Assembly: GCA_963830715.1 (NCBI GenBank)
Contig: CAWHNS010000020.1
Location: forward strand, 423,488 to 487,487
Origin: CAVVMA01 sp963830715
GTDB lineage: Bacteria; Desulfobacterota; Binatia; Binatales; Binataceae
Direction: 5' to 3'
DNA: 64,000 bases
The first letter of the stretch is position 1. Each line of letters begins with the position of its first letter. The notes beneath the pieces were generated by a model. It saw only the letters and a list, made by a program, of their open reading frames with translations. It was not told where the DNA came from and ran no database searches. Positions 42,969-52,087 of this stretch are shown here, in pieces. Made by a program: the position numbers and the translations under genes.

Positions 42969-44459
42969 TCAGTAGGTGCGGGTGACCTGGAACAAGTCGA
43001 AGTAACTCGAGCCGGTTCGCGGATAGCGCTTGACCAGCGTCAAGCATCGCGCGGCCGATGCGCCCCATCGGCGCTCCTCGCGGCTTGCCAGCATCAGGTA
43101 GTTGGCTGCCGGAACCGTTGCGAGCCATCCGCACAGGTCCGGCATCGGGTCGGTCGGGAGTTGGATAAAGCGCGCGCCGGCGTACCAGGCTATCCGGCGA
43201 TCGCCCGCGGCGATCGCGACTGGCGGAGTGGTGCTACGGCGCAAATCTGCCGCCGCGTAGCGAAACGCGCGCAGGTCGTAGCCTATCGGCCATAGCGTTC
43301 GCGGCAGGAGCAGCAGCGCGAGAATTATCGCGAGCGCCGCGCGAGGCACCGGGCGGCCACGGAACTTGATCCGCCCGGTTTCAAGCGACAACCACTCAAA
43401 CCCGATGATCGCCCATCCGAAGGTGAACGGAGCGATGTGCAGCATGAAGCGCGGGCCGGTGTTCAAGAAAGCAAGCCCCAAATAATAGAAGAGCACGAAA
43501 CTCGCTAGCAGGCTTTCGCTCCAATTGCCGGCGATCGTACGACCGCGAATCCAAAGTCCCGCGATCAGTATCGCCAGCACCGGCGCCTCGATTGCCTGCG
43601 CGAAGTAGTAACCCGACATCATCAGGTTGTCGCCGACCTTGTAGAGATACGCGCGAGGATCCACGCTCCCCGTGGCCGTTTTCGTCATGCCGCCGGCCGC
43701 AACTTGATTCAGTTGGCTGCTCACGATCCAATGCCCGGTTGCCGCGTGGAGATATGTGAGATACGGCGAGGCGACGATCAAAAATGGGATCGCGAAACTC
43801 AAGCTCCAGGCGATGGCCTGCTTGAACGTCCACTCTCGTGAGAGCATCGCGCGCAGCACAAGGAAGGCGCAGCAGACTACGGCCAGCCCGATCGCTTCCG
43901 CCCGGTACAGGTATGCGATACCGCCGACGGCGCCCGCGACCGCGAGGCTTGAGATGCTCCGTTTCCTGACACCGCGCGCGAACAGCCAGATCGTCGCGGC
44001 CGCCAGGCACAGATAACCCGACTCCGTGCGCACCGACGCCGAGTAGCTTGCGAGTCCGGGATGGATGGCGGCGAGCGCGGCCGCGCCGGTGGCGATATCG
44101 CGGCGGCCGAACGCTTCTCGCATCAGATAGTACAGAATCGCGACGGCCGCGGTGCCGAACAGCGCCGAGATCAGATTCCCCGCCATTTCCAGATTGTTGG
44201 TAAAAGGCGATGCGAGCGAAATCAGCCACGGGTAGAGCGGAGAGAGGGCCAACCCCAGGGCGCGCATCCAGTGGCCTGCAGCGAAATCCCGCGCCATCTC
44301 CAGGTATTCGATCCCGTCGGCCGAGATACAGAAATTCGTAAGCACGAGGTACAGCCGAATCGCGAGCGCCGCCACGACTGTCGCCGCGACGATCCTGCGC
44401 TCCGGCCAGCCGTCGATCGCATGAAAGTTCGACTTCGGCGTTTGCCTGCCTTCGTTCAA
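42969..44459 (-). CDS. Polytopic membrane glycosyltransferase (GT-C fold)
   Basis: A 496-residue protein with about ten hydrophobic segments and the GT39-like first loop (FCISADGIEYLEMARDFAAGHW followed by SPLYPWLISLASP). GT-C enzymes use polyprenyl-phosphate sugars at the outer face of the inner membrane. A TTG at 44459 overlapping the cupredoxin stop (TTGA) is taken as start; a longer ORF begins at 44522. The sugar and acceptor are unknown. Confidence 0.7.
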   Translation of the reverse strand: MNEGRQTPKSNFHAIDGWPERRIVAATVVAALAIRLYLVLTNFCISADGIEYLEMARDFAAGHWMRALGLALSPLYPWLISLASPFTNNLEMAGNLISALFGTAAVAILYYLMREAFGRRDIATGAAALAAIHPGLASYSASVRTESGYLCLAAATIWLFARGVRKRSISSLAVAGAVGGIAYLYRAEAIGLAVVCCAFLVLRAMLSREWTFKQAIAWSLSFAIPFLIVASPYLTYLHAATGHWIVSSQLNQVAAGGMTKTATGSVDPRAYLYKVGDNLMMSGYYFAQAIEAPVLAILIAGLWIRGRTIAGNWSESLLASFVLFYYLGLAFLNTGPRFMLHIAPFTFGWAIIGFEWLSLETGRIKFRGRPVPRAALAIILALLLLPRTLWPIGYDLRAFRYAAADLRRSTTPPVAIAAGDRRIAWYAGARFIQLPTDPMPDLCGWLATVPAANYLMLASREERRWGASAARCLTLVKRYPRTGSSYFDLFQVTRTY

Positions 44460-44979
44460 CGGGCGCCCAGAGGCGGCAGCACAAGGAATTCGCCGCTCAT
44501 GGCGGGCTGATGCTGCATGCACTTGAAGTCGAACAGGCCCTCTTTGTGAAAGGTGAAAACATAGGACGTCTTCTTGAGCGGCGGGAGATCGACATACATC
44601 AGGACGCTCAGGTCGTGAGAAAGCAGCGCGAAGTCGTGATCGTCATCCGGCTGAAGATTCCAGAAGGTGACCAGCGTCGGTTCATCGCGATGAACGGCGA
44701 CAAATGAGGGTGAGAATTCATACACTTCACCAAAGGTGCTGATCGTCTCCTTCGGCCGGTCTCCTTAATTGCCACCGGTTCCGTGACCACGATGATCTCG
44801 CGCGCAGGCTGGCCGTGGCTTGTCACCGTAACGATCTTTGAGGCGGCCTGACTCGGCAGATAGAAATGCCGATTCCCGCGCGGGGTCGGTGAGTCTGCCA
44901 GAGCGTTCATGTGTGCGCTCAGCGCGATGAGAGTCGCGAACAATGCCACTCGGGCGGGACCTTTAATGTGCGCGGACAT
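44456..44979 (-). CDS. Secreted cupredoxin-domain protein, one frameshift
   Basis: An N-terminal signal peptide (ARVALFATLIALSAHMNALA) is followed by a beta-rich region. After a frame change near 44755 a type I copper site follows: His in DDDHDFALL, then Cys, His and Met in FKCMQHQPAMSG. These are plastocyanin/azurin-like ligands for an electron-carrier copper. Correcting one base near GGCCGAAGGAGACG joins the two frames into about 174 residues. The protein is probably periplasmic. The partner is unknown; it lies between a glycosyltransferase and chrA. Confidence 0.68.
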
Positions 44980-45018
44980 TCAGTGGGTACCTCGGAAATC
45001 TGTTGCTTTGGTCCGTGC

Positions 45019-46245
45019 TCAGCCAGACCACACGCTGGCTATCAGGCCGATCAGACCGCCTGCGAAGATCAACCAGACCGAGCTGATTCGCGAAAAGATC
45101 AGGGCAGCGGCGCTCGCCGCTCCGATGCCCGCAGTCAGGCCGTCAACCAGAGCGGCCCGGCTCAGTTGCCAGGTGACCGCGACCATCAAGGCAACTGCGC
45201 CGACATTCACGCCGTCGAGGAAAGCCGCCGCGATCTTCGAGCGGCGGATGCGCGGGATCAACGGGCGGCTGGCGGCGACCAGAACAAACCCCGGCAGAAA
45301 GATCGCCACCGTCGCGACTATCGCTCCTTTCAGCCCTCCTAGAAGATAGCCGATGAAGGTCGCGGTGGTGAAAACGGGTCCCGGCGTTACCTGCCCGATT
45401 GCCACGGCGTCGAGCAACTGCGCCTGCGTCAGCCAGTGCAGGCGGTCTACGAGGTCGAATTGAAGAAACGCCAGCAGCACGTAACCGCTGCCGTAGACGA
45501 TCGCGCCGAACTTCAGAAAAAGCAGGAACAGCCCCGACATGGTGATCGATACCGCGGCGGCAGCGGCGGAAGTGGCAGCCAACGGCGACCTTATCGCGGG
45601 CAGGATAGCGGCCAGAGTCCTCGGAGCGCGGTCGCTCCGAATCGACTCTCGAAGAGCAGCCAGAATGCCCGCTCCAAAGAGTATTGCCAGAAGATTCGCA
45701 CCGGCAAGCGCCACCGCGGTCGCGATCAGCGCCAGAATCGCCAGCGGCCAGTCCTTGCCGGCGGCGCGCCCGAGTCTCCATAGCGCCTGCAACACGACTG
45801 CGATTATGACCGGCTTGACGCCGTACATGACGCCTTGAACATCGGGAAGCGATCCGAATCTCGTATAGACCCACGCGCAGGCCGTGACGATCAGCATCGC
45901 CGGCAGGATGAAGCAGGCACCGCCCACGATTAGACCCTTCCAGCCGGCGCGCCGATGGCCGATATGGATCGCCATCTCGGTGGAGTTGGGGCCGGGAATC
46001 AGGTTGGTGGCGCCGAGCATGTCGAGAAACTCCTCGCGCGACAGCCATCGCCTCCTGCGAACGAACTCCTCCTCCATCATCGCGATGTGCGCTGCCGGTC
46101 CTCCAAATGCGATCGTGCCGAGTCGCAAAAAGGACACCGCGACTTCGCCCAGCGCAGCGTCATCGCCTGGCGAGGGAGGGCCCGAACCGGCGACACTCGC
46201 GCCGGCGCTGGCAACTCGTCCGTCTTCTGGAGGGCCATTGCTCAT
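45019..46245 (-). CDS. chrA: Chromate transporter, long-chain ChrA type
   Basis: A 408-residue bidomain CHR transporter that exports chromate using the proton motive force. Both halves carry the family motif: FLRLGTIAFGGPAAHIAMM with LIPGPNSTEMA in the first, and FLKFGAIVYGSGYVLL with GQVTPGPVFTTATF in the second. ATG 46245 gives a short hydrophilic leader before the first domain. Many homologues are annotated by similarity only, so chromate as the substrate is not proven. Confidence 0.88.
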   Translation of the reverse strand: MSNGPPEDGRVASAGASVAGSGPPSPGDDAALGEVAVSFLRLGTIAFGGPAAHIAMMEEEFVRRRRWLSREEFLDMLGATNLIPGPNSTEMAIHIGHRRAGWKGLIVGGACFILPAMLIVTACAWVYTRFGSLPDVQGVMYGVKPVIIAVVLQALWRLGRAAGKDWPLAILALIATAVALAGANLLAILFGAGILAALRESIRSDRAPRTLAAILPAIRSPLAATSAAAAAVSITMSGLFLLFLKFGAIVYGSGYVLLAFLQFDLVDRLHWLTQAQLLDAVAIGQVTPGPVFTTATFIGYLLGGLKGAIVATVAIFLPGFVLVAASRPLIPRIRRSKIAAAFLDGVNVGAVALMVAVTWQLSRAALVDGLTAGIGAASAAALIFSRISSVWLIFAGGLIGLIASVWSG

Positions 46246-46635
46246 TCGTCTTCGTTCAGAGAGTACAAATCGAGTGCGCCGAGCTTTGCAAGGTGTCGGT
46301 TGGCGGTTGTATCGCGACGCTCCCTCTTCAAAGCCCTCCAACCCCAACCTGCTCGTGGCGGTCGAATGGCGGCCCCACGCGGCTCGGCTTTCCGAGCGAA
46401 TACGTCTTTGAGTTTGAAGAGGAGGTATTCAGTAGGTTGCGGAAGGCTTTTGAGCGTCAGGATCAGTCGGCGCTTTTTTCGCCTTGGGCGCAGGCCAAGA
46501 AATTCGATGTGCGTAGAATTTCTTGCGTTTGATTCGTACCACTCCGACGTCTGACGCGTCTTGACTGCGCCCCACGAAGTGCTATTTGGCTCTCATCGCA
46601 CTTCCGTCGGGGGCAGAGAGGGACGGCACCAGAAG
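46246..46635. other. Intergenic region without a supported gene
   Basis: About 390 bases between the divergent chrA and UGT-like gene. Open frames cross it, but none has a ribosome-binding site with recognisable protein similarity. One frame reads SEYVFEFEEEVFSRLRKAF at about 46400-46460, which could be a gene remnant. Promoters of both flanking genes must lie here. Confidence 0.4.
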
Positions 46636-47826
46636 ATGACAGATACCTCCAAAGAGTCGCGCGAGAATATTCGCGCGAAAGAAAGGAAAGGTCGGTTCCT
46701 GTTTGTAGCGTTTGATGGCGGAGGAAACATGACGCCGACGCTGGCGATCGTCCGGCGGCTGGTGCGGCGGGGCCACCGGGTGACGCTGCTCGGATCGCGA
46801 GCGCTTGCTGCGCGCGTGATCGAAACGGGCGGCTCGTTCCGCGCGTTCGAACGATCGCACGAGCCGGATCCTCCCCCGCCTGGCGTCATGATTGACGACA
46901 AGATTTCCGAGTGGCTGGCATTCATGTGTTCGTCCGAACTTACGCAGGAGGTTCTCGCCATCGCCGAGACGGCTGACGTGCTGGTTGCGGATTGCATGAT
47001 GCCGGCGGCGCTTATGGCCGGCGAGATGAAGCGGATCCCAACGGTCGCACTCGTCCACGCTCTCTACAGATGGTTCGTGGAGGGCGAAAATGGCGTACCG
47101 TTTCTCGACGGGCCAATGCTGCCGTACGTCAATCAGGCCCGGCGCTCCCTCGGACTTGAAACATTCGCTGCCAACACTCCACTCATGATGCGCTTATACG
47201 ATGGCGCTACCCTCGCGCTTGCCCTGACGCTGGAGGAGTTTGACTATCCGCTCGCAAGGCCCCACCCCAACCTGCGCTACGTGGGCCCCGCGCTTGATGT
47301 AGAGGTCTCGACCTGGAAGCCACCCGGTCATCCTCTGGTTCTCATCAGCTTCAGCTCAACCTACATGCGACAGGAGGACGCGCTGCGACGAACGTTCGAC
47401 GCGATGAAGGGCATCGACGCCGCGGCAGTCTGCACGCTCGGTCCCGGCGTGACACAAGCCCAGGTGGGCGCGGCATCAAACGTCTCGATACATGATTGGA
47501 TACCGCACGGCGCGATTCTTCCGCACACTGCGGCAGTCGTGACTCACGCGGGACACAGCACCGTGATGGCGGCGTTCGCGCATGGCGTGCCGATGGTGTG
47601 CATGCCGATGGGCCGCGATCAGAACGCAAATGCCGACCGCGTGGCGACGCTCGGAGTGGGACTCGCAATCTCGGCCGACGCACCCACCAACGAAATCCGC
47701 GCCGCGATCCGCGAAGTGCTGACCAATCCATCCTTCCGCGAATGCGCGCAGCGCATGTCCAGGCTAATCGACGACCTGGGGCGGGGAGAGCGCGCTGTTG
47801 CTGAGCTGGAGAATTTGCTTCCCTGA
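46636..47826 (+). CDS. UDP-glycosyltransferase-like (GT1) protein
   Basis: A 396-residue GT-B enzyme of the macrolide/UDP-glucuronosyl type. The N-terminal Rossmann start is FLFVAFDGGGNMTPTLAIVRRLVRRGHRV, and the C-terminal donor-binding motif is THAGHSTVMAAFAHGVPMVCMPMGRDQNANADRV. Such enzymes glycosylate small hydrophobic acceptors. ATG 46636 (MTDTSKESREN) is taken as the start; the frame is open upstream to 46561. The acceptor is unknown. Confidence 0.8.
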   Translation: MTDTSKESRENIRAKERKGRFLFVAFDGGGNMTPTLAIVRRLVRRGHRVTLLGSRALAARVIETGGSFRAFERSHEPDPPPPGVMIDDKISEWLAFMCSSELTQEVLAIAETADVLVADCMMPAALMAGEMKRIPTVALVHALYRWFVEGENGVPFLDGPMLPYVNQARRSLGLETFAANTPLMMRLYDGATLALALTLEEFDYPLARPHPNLRYVGPALDVEVSTWKPPGHPLVLISFSSTYMRQEDALRRTFDAMKGIDAAAVCTLGPGVTQAQVGAASNVSIHDWIPHGAILPHTAAVVTHAGHSTVMAAFAHGVPMVCMPMGRDQNANADRVATLGVGLAISADAPTNEIRAAIREVLTNPSFRECAQRMSRLIDDLGRGERAVAELENLLP

Positions 47827-47953
47827 TGACGCCGGCTAGGCGGGAGCCTGACGGCCCGCCTTGCCAGCACTGCGATCAGGCAGCGAGCCGCTACCTCAAG
47901 CGATTAGCGTGTTCAGGCGGCCGAAATCACATCAAGGGTCGCGATCTATCACG

Positions 47954-48406
47954 ATGAAGCAATTTCCCACTCCGGCCTCGAACATCAGAAGTGCGATCTT
48001 CATTCGGCTAGCGGTGGGTCTGATCTTCCTGACGCAAGGTGTTCTCAAGTACATCGACCCGCACATGGGCGTTATTCGGTTTACCAGAATTGGATTTCCG
48101 TATCCCGGATTCACGGCGCATTTCGTAGGCAGCTTCGAGATTGCTTGCGGCCTGCTGGTCCTCATTGGCCTGTTCACAAGGATCGCCAGTATTCCGCTCT
48201 TGATCGTAATCCTGACGGCGATCGCGACGACCAAGATTCCGGAATTGTTCCGGCCCGGCCAGGGCTTCTGGTTCATGGTGAGCGACGCAAGGACGGACTT
48301 TGCAATGACGATGAGCCTGCTTTTTCTAATCAGCGTCGGAGCCGGATCGTGGTCTCTCGACGCATGGTTTAGAGAAGAAGAACGGCGGCGCGCTGAAAGC
48401 GGTTGA
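47954..48406 (+). CDS. DoxX-family membrane protein
   Basis: A 150-residue protein with four hydrophobic segments and the DoxX pattern AVGLIFLTQGVLKYIDPHMG ... GSFEIACGLLVLIGLFTRIAS. DoxX-like proteins occur in thiosulfate oxidation, redox stress and uncharacterised membrane complexes, so function cannot be assigned. The start at ATG 47954 is preferred over the ORF opening at 47861. Confidence 0.75.
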   Translation: MKQFPTPASNIRSAIFIRLAVGLIFLTQGVLKYIDPHMGVIRFTRIGFPYPGFTAHFVGSFEIACGLLVLIGLFTRIASIPLLIVILTAIATTKIPELFRPGQGFWFMVSDARTDFAMTMSLLFLISVGAGSWSLDAWFREEERRRAESG

Positions 48407-48437
48407 CCCGAGCATCCGCTACGTTGGGGCGAACCTG

Positions 48438-49820
48438 ATGTACATCCAGGATACGATCGTCGCGCCGGCTACGCCGCCGGGTACCGGCGCGGTCGCGATC
48501 ATCCGCCTTTCCGGCCCCGATGCGATCCGGATTCTGCGCGCGATATGGCGCCCGATTCGCGCCCGCGCGATTCTGCGCCCGCGCACGCTCTATCTTGGCG
48601 AAGTCGGCGAGTCCGCGACCGGCGCCACGATCGATCGCGCGCTCGGCGTCGTCATGCCGGCGCCGAAGAGCCTCACCGGCGAGGACGTCGCCGAGCTGCA
48701 CTGTCATGGCGGCGCATACCTGGTCAGGCGCATCGTCGCGCTCGCGATGGCTCATGGGGCCAGGATGGCCGAGCCGGGCGAGTTCAGCCGCCGGGCGTTC
48801 CTGAACGGCCGGATGGACCTGACCGAGGCCGAAGCGGTCGCCGACCTGGTCGCCGCGCGCGGCGATGCTGCGCTCGGGCAGGCGATCGCGCAGCTCGGCG
48901 GCGCGCTGGCCGAGCGCGTCGGGCGACTGCGCGCGGCGGTGATCGGAATCCGTGCGCATCTCGAGGCTGAGATCGACTTCTCGGACGAGGGCTTGGACCT
49001 GCCCTCGCGCGATCAAATCGCGGCTTCGATAGAGCAACTGACTGCCGATATCCGGCTCCTGCACGACAGCTTCGCGCGCGGGCGCCTGATGCGCGAGGGG
49101 GTGCGCGTGACGATCGTCGGCAAGCCCAACGTCGGCAAATCCAGCATCATGAACCTGCTGCTCGGCGCTGACCGCGCGATCGTCACGCCGATTCCAGGCA
49201 CGACGCGCGACGTTATCGAGGATTCGGTGAGCCTCGGCCCCTATCCGCTGGTGCTGCAGGACACGGCCGGGGTGCGCGACGTGGCGGAGGAAGTCGAGCG
49301 GATCGGGGTCGAGCGCGCGCTTGCGCACGCGGCCGAGGCCGAGCTGGTGCTGGCGGTCTTCGATTCCTCCGGGCCGCTGGAGGCCGAGGATCAGCGCGTG
49401 ATCGCGGTATGCACCGGCCGTCCCGGCGTGGCCATTCTCAACAAGCAGGATCTGCCCGCGGCGATCTCATGCGAGAGCCTGAGCGGCTTGCGGATGCCGA
49501 TCCTGCGCTTCTCGGCGCTGACGGCCGACGGCGTTCCGGCGCTTCGCGACGAGCTGCTGCGGGCGATAGAAACGTCGGCGCCGGCCGGCGAGGGCGCGCG
49601 CACGGAGGTCGCGATCTCGCGCGAGCGCCATCGCCAGGCGCTCGCGACGGCTCTGGGCGCTCTCGAGAGCGCGCGGCGCGGCGCAATAGCGGCGCTCCCG
49701 CCCGAGCTGGTCGCGGTCGACGTGGCCGCGGCGGCCGACGCGCTCGGCGCGATCACCGGCGCAGTCGGCGCCGAGGACGTGCTCGACGCGGTGTTCCGCG
49801 AGTTCTGCATCGGGAAGTGA
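48438..49820 (+). CDS. mnmE: tRNA modification GTPase MnmE
   Basis: With MnmG, makes the 5-carboxymethylaminomethyl group at wobble U34 of tRNAs. The 460-residue protein has the tetrahydrofolate-binding N-domain (DTIVAPATPPGTGAVAIIRLSG), a helical domain, the G-domain (GKPNVGKSS; GTTRDVIED; DTAGVRD) and the invariant C-terminal FCIGK with its catalytic cysteine. Followed by mnmG, rsmG, parA and parB in the usual origin-proximal order. Confidence 0.95.
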   Translation: MYIQDTIVAPATPPGTGAVAIIRLSGPDAIRILRAIWRPIRARAILRPRTLYLGEVGESATGATIDRALGVVMPAPKSLTGEDVAELHCHGGAYLVRRIVALAMAHGARMAEPGEFSRRAFLNGRMDLTEAEAVADLVAARGDAALGQAIAQLGGALAERVGRLRAAVIGIRAHLEAEIDFSDEGLDLPSRDQIAASIEQLTADIRLLHDSFARGRLMREGVRVTIVGKPNVGKSSIMNLLLGADRAIVTPIPGTTRDVIEDSVSLGPYPLVLQDTAGVRDVAEEVERIGVERALAHAAEAELVLAVFDSSGPLEAEDQRVIAVCTGRPGVAILNKQDLPAAISCESLSGLRMPILRFSALTADGVPALRDELLRAIETSAPAGEGARTEVAISRERHRQALATALGALESARRGAIAALPPELVAVDVAAAADALGAITGAVGAEDVLDAVFREFCIGK

Positions 49821-49978
49821 GGGGCGGGCGGCGCTCACCAACAACTAGTCGTAGTAGATACCTACTAATTGTAGGTATCGAGCGACAGCGCGCACCCTCA
49901 CCTGCCCTCGCATTCGCTCGGGTGACCTCTCCCTGGTCTGGGGGAGGCCTTCGATCGCTTCGCGAAGCCTCTTTGACC

Positions 49979-49998
49979 CTCTCCCTGACCAGGGAGAG
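49979..49998. repeat. Dispersed CTCTCCCT palindrome
   Basis: CTCTCCCT / AGGGAGAG stem around GACC in the 279-base mnmE-mnmG gap. A related but imperfect copy (CCTCTCCCTGG then GGGGGAGG) lies just upstream near 49925-49948, so the gap holds a tandem pair. It shares its core with the repeats at 39278 and 52008. Confidence 0.55.
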
Positions 49999-50099
49999 GT
50001 CGCGGGGAGCATCGCGAGCGCGGAGTGAGGGTTTCCAGGCGCAGGCGTGCCAATCTCGACCCGTTTTGACCGCCGCCCTCGCCGCGGCATAATCCATCC

Positions 50100-51971
50100 G
50101 TGGCGAAATACGACGTAATCGTGGTCGGCGCGGGGCACGCCGGAATCGAGGCCTCGCTCGCGGCCGCCAGGATGGGCGCGAAGACCCTGATGCTCACGCT
50201 CAACCTGGACCATATCGGCCAGATGTCCTGTAATCCCGCTATCGGTGGGATCGGCAAGGGCCATCTGGTGCGCGAGATCGACGCGCTCGGCGGCGAGATG
50301 GCGTGCGCGATCGACGAGACCGGAATCCAGTTCCGGTTCCTCAATACGCGCAAGGGGCCGGCGGTGCGCGCCCGGCGGGCGCAGGCCGACAAGGCGGCGT
50401 ATCGCGCGCGGATGAAGCGCGTGCTCGAGACGACCGGCAATCTATCGATTCGCCAGGCGAGCGTCGAACAACTGATCGTGGAAGACGGGACCGTCCGGGG
50501 GGTCGAATCGCAGATCGGGGAGGTATTCGAGGCCGATGCGGTGATCCTGACTACCGGCACGTTCCTGAAGGGGCTCATCCATGTCGGGACGAAGAACTAC
50601 TCCGCTGGACGGGCCGGCGATTTCGCCGCTATGGGCTTGAGCGAATATTTAGCGAAACTGGGATTTCGAATCGGCCGGCTCAAGACGGGCACCTGCCCTC
50701 GAATCGATGGGCGGACGATCGACTATTCGCGCCTTGAGCTTCAGGCGGGCGATCAGCCGCCGCCGACGTTCTCGTTCCGGACCGCGCGAATCGAACGGGA
50801 CCAGATCCCGTGCCATCTCACTTTCACTAACGCGGGCACCCACGAGATCATCCGCCGGAATATCGCCCGCTCACCGATGTATTCCGGAGTTATCCACAGC
50901 AAAGGGCCGCGATACTGCCCGTCGGTCGAGGACAAGGTGATGCGTTTCGCGGGCAAGGAACGCCATCAGATTTTCCTGGAGCCGGAGGGTCGCGATACGG
51001 TCGAGGTCTATCCGAACGGGCTTTCCACCAGTCTCCCGCTCGATGTCCAGATAGAGATGGTGCGGTCGATAGCGGGCCTCGAACATGCCGAGATCATGCG
51101 GCCTGGCTACGCTATCGAGTACGATTTCTCCGATCCCACGCAGCTCGATCCTTCGCTGGAAACCAAGCTGGTCGGCGGGCTGTTCTTCGCGGGTCAGATT
51201 AACGGCACAACCGGCTACGAGGAGGCCGCCGCGCAGGGGCTGATCGCCGGAATCAACGCGGTGCTCAAGACGCGGCGGCAGGCGCCACTCATCCTGCGCC
51301 GCGAGCAGGCCTACATTGGCGTGCTGATTGACGACCTGGTCACGCGCGGAATCGGCGGCGAACCGTATCGGATGTTCACGTCGCGGGCCGAGTATCGGTT
51401 GCTACTGCGCGAGGACAACGCCGACCGGCGCCTCTCGGCGATCGGGGCCGAGCTTGGCCTGCTCGATCCGGAAGTCGTCGCGAGCGTGCGCGTCAAGGGC
51501 GAGAAGGTGGCTGCGGAATGGGATCGGCTACGAGCCGCTCCGGTCGCTCCCGGCGATCACGTCAATCGGCAATTGCTCGAATGGGGATCCTCGCCGCTAT
51601 CGCAGACTGTGCGGGCGATCGAGCTGCTGAAGCGCCCCGAAGTTCCGTATGCCGGGGTCGTCGAAGTGGCCGGTCTCGAGCCGCTTCTGGACTTCGACCA
51701 GGCTGCGGAACTCGAAATCGAGGTCAAGTACGACGGCTACGTCCGCCGTCAGGCAGATGCGATCGAGCGCTTCAAGCGGCTCGAGGACACCGCGATTCCG
51801 GAGCGGCTTGACTATCGGAGTGTCCCAGGGCTGTCGACCGAAGCGCGCGAGCGGCTGTCCAACGTCCGGCCGCGATCGCTCGGGCAGGCGGCGCGAATGC
51901 CCGGAATCACCCCGGCCGCCATCTCGCTGCTCGCGGTACACATCCGCGGCGGCGTCTCACGTTTCACGTGA
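50100..51971 (+). CDS. mnmG: tRNA uridine modification enzyme MnmG
   Basis: FAD-dependent partner of MnmE, 623 residues. Visible motifs are the FAD-binding GAGHAGIEASLAAARMG, MSCNPAIGGIGKGHLVREIDALGG, GTFLKGLIH, LKTGTCPRIDGRT and the C-terminal helical domain. GTG start at 50100, with CATAAT six bases before it. The stop codon lies inside a parS site (51961-51974). Confidence 0.95.
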   Translation: MAKYDVIVVGAGHAGIEASLAAARMGAKTLMLTLNLDHIGQMSCNPAIGGIGKGHLVREIDALGGEMACAIDETGIQFRFLNTRKGPAVRARRAQADKAAYRARMKRVLETTGNLSIRQASVEQLIVEDGTVRGVESQIGEVFEADAVILTTGTFLKGLIHVGTKNYSAGRAGDFAAMGLSEYLAKLGFRIGRLKTGTCPRIDGRTIDYSRLELQAGDQPPPTFSFRTARIERDQIPCHLTFTNAGTHEIIRRNIARSPMYSGVIHSKGPRYCPSVEDKVMRFAGKERHQIFLEPEGRDTVEVYPNGLSTSLPLDVQIEMVRSIAGLEHAEIMRPGYAIEYDFSDPTQLDPSLETKLVGGLFFAGQINGTTGYEEAAAQGLIAGINAVLKTRRQAPLILRREQAYIGVLIDDLVTRGIGGEPYRMFTSRAEYRLLLREDNADRRLSAIGAELGLLDPEVVASVRVKGEKVAAEWDRLRAAPVAPGDHVNRQLLEWGSSPLSQTVRAIELLKRPEVPYAGVVEVAGLEPLLDFDQAAELEIEVKYDGYVRRQADAIERFKRLEDTAIPERLDYRSVPGLSTEARERLSNVRPRSLGQAARMPGITPAAISLLAVHIRGGVSRFT

Positions 51972-51974
51972 AAC
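51961..51974. promoter_or_regulatory. parS: parS centromere site 1
   Basis: GTTTCACGTGAAAC, the perfect 14-base core of the conserved bacterial parS site bound by ParB. It overlaps the final codons and TGA stop of mnmG, about 1 kb before parA. The flanks also fit the 16-base consensus on the right side (final A). Confidence 0.93.
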
Positions 51975-52007
51975 AACCTCACCCGCCGTCGCATCCGCTC
52001 CGGCACC

Positions 52008-52025
52008 CTCTCCCTGAAGGGAGAG
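52008..52025. repeat. Dispersed CTCTCCCT palindrome
   Basis: CTCTCCCT / AGGGAGAG stem around GA, between the two parS sites, preceded by CCTCACCCGCCGTCGCATCCG much like the copies in the mnmE-mnmG gap and after the ferredoxin gene. Confidence 0.55.
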
Positions 52026-52073
52026 CGCTGGGGAGAGGTTTGAGCGCAGCTAGCGTCTCATCCCATCCCGATC

Positions 52074-52087
52074 GTTTCACGTGAAAC
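52074..52087. promoter_or_regulatory. parS: parS centromere site 2
   Basis: A second perfect GTTTCACGTGAAAC, 113 bases after the first. The GTG taken as the rsmG start lies inside it, so ParB binding could affect rsmG expression. Confidence 0.93.

Noticed and set aside
46380..46532. Small gene between chrA and the UGT-like gene
   Set aside because: One frame looks protein-like for about 20 residues but lacks a start with a ribosome-binding site and any family similarity.
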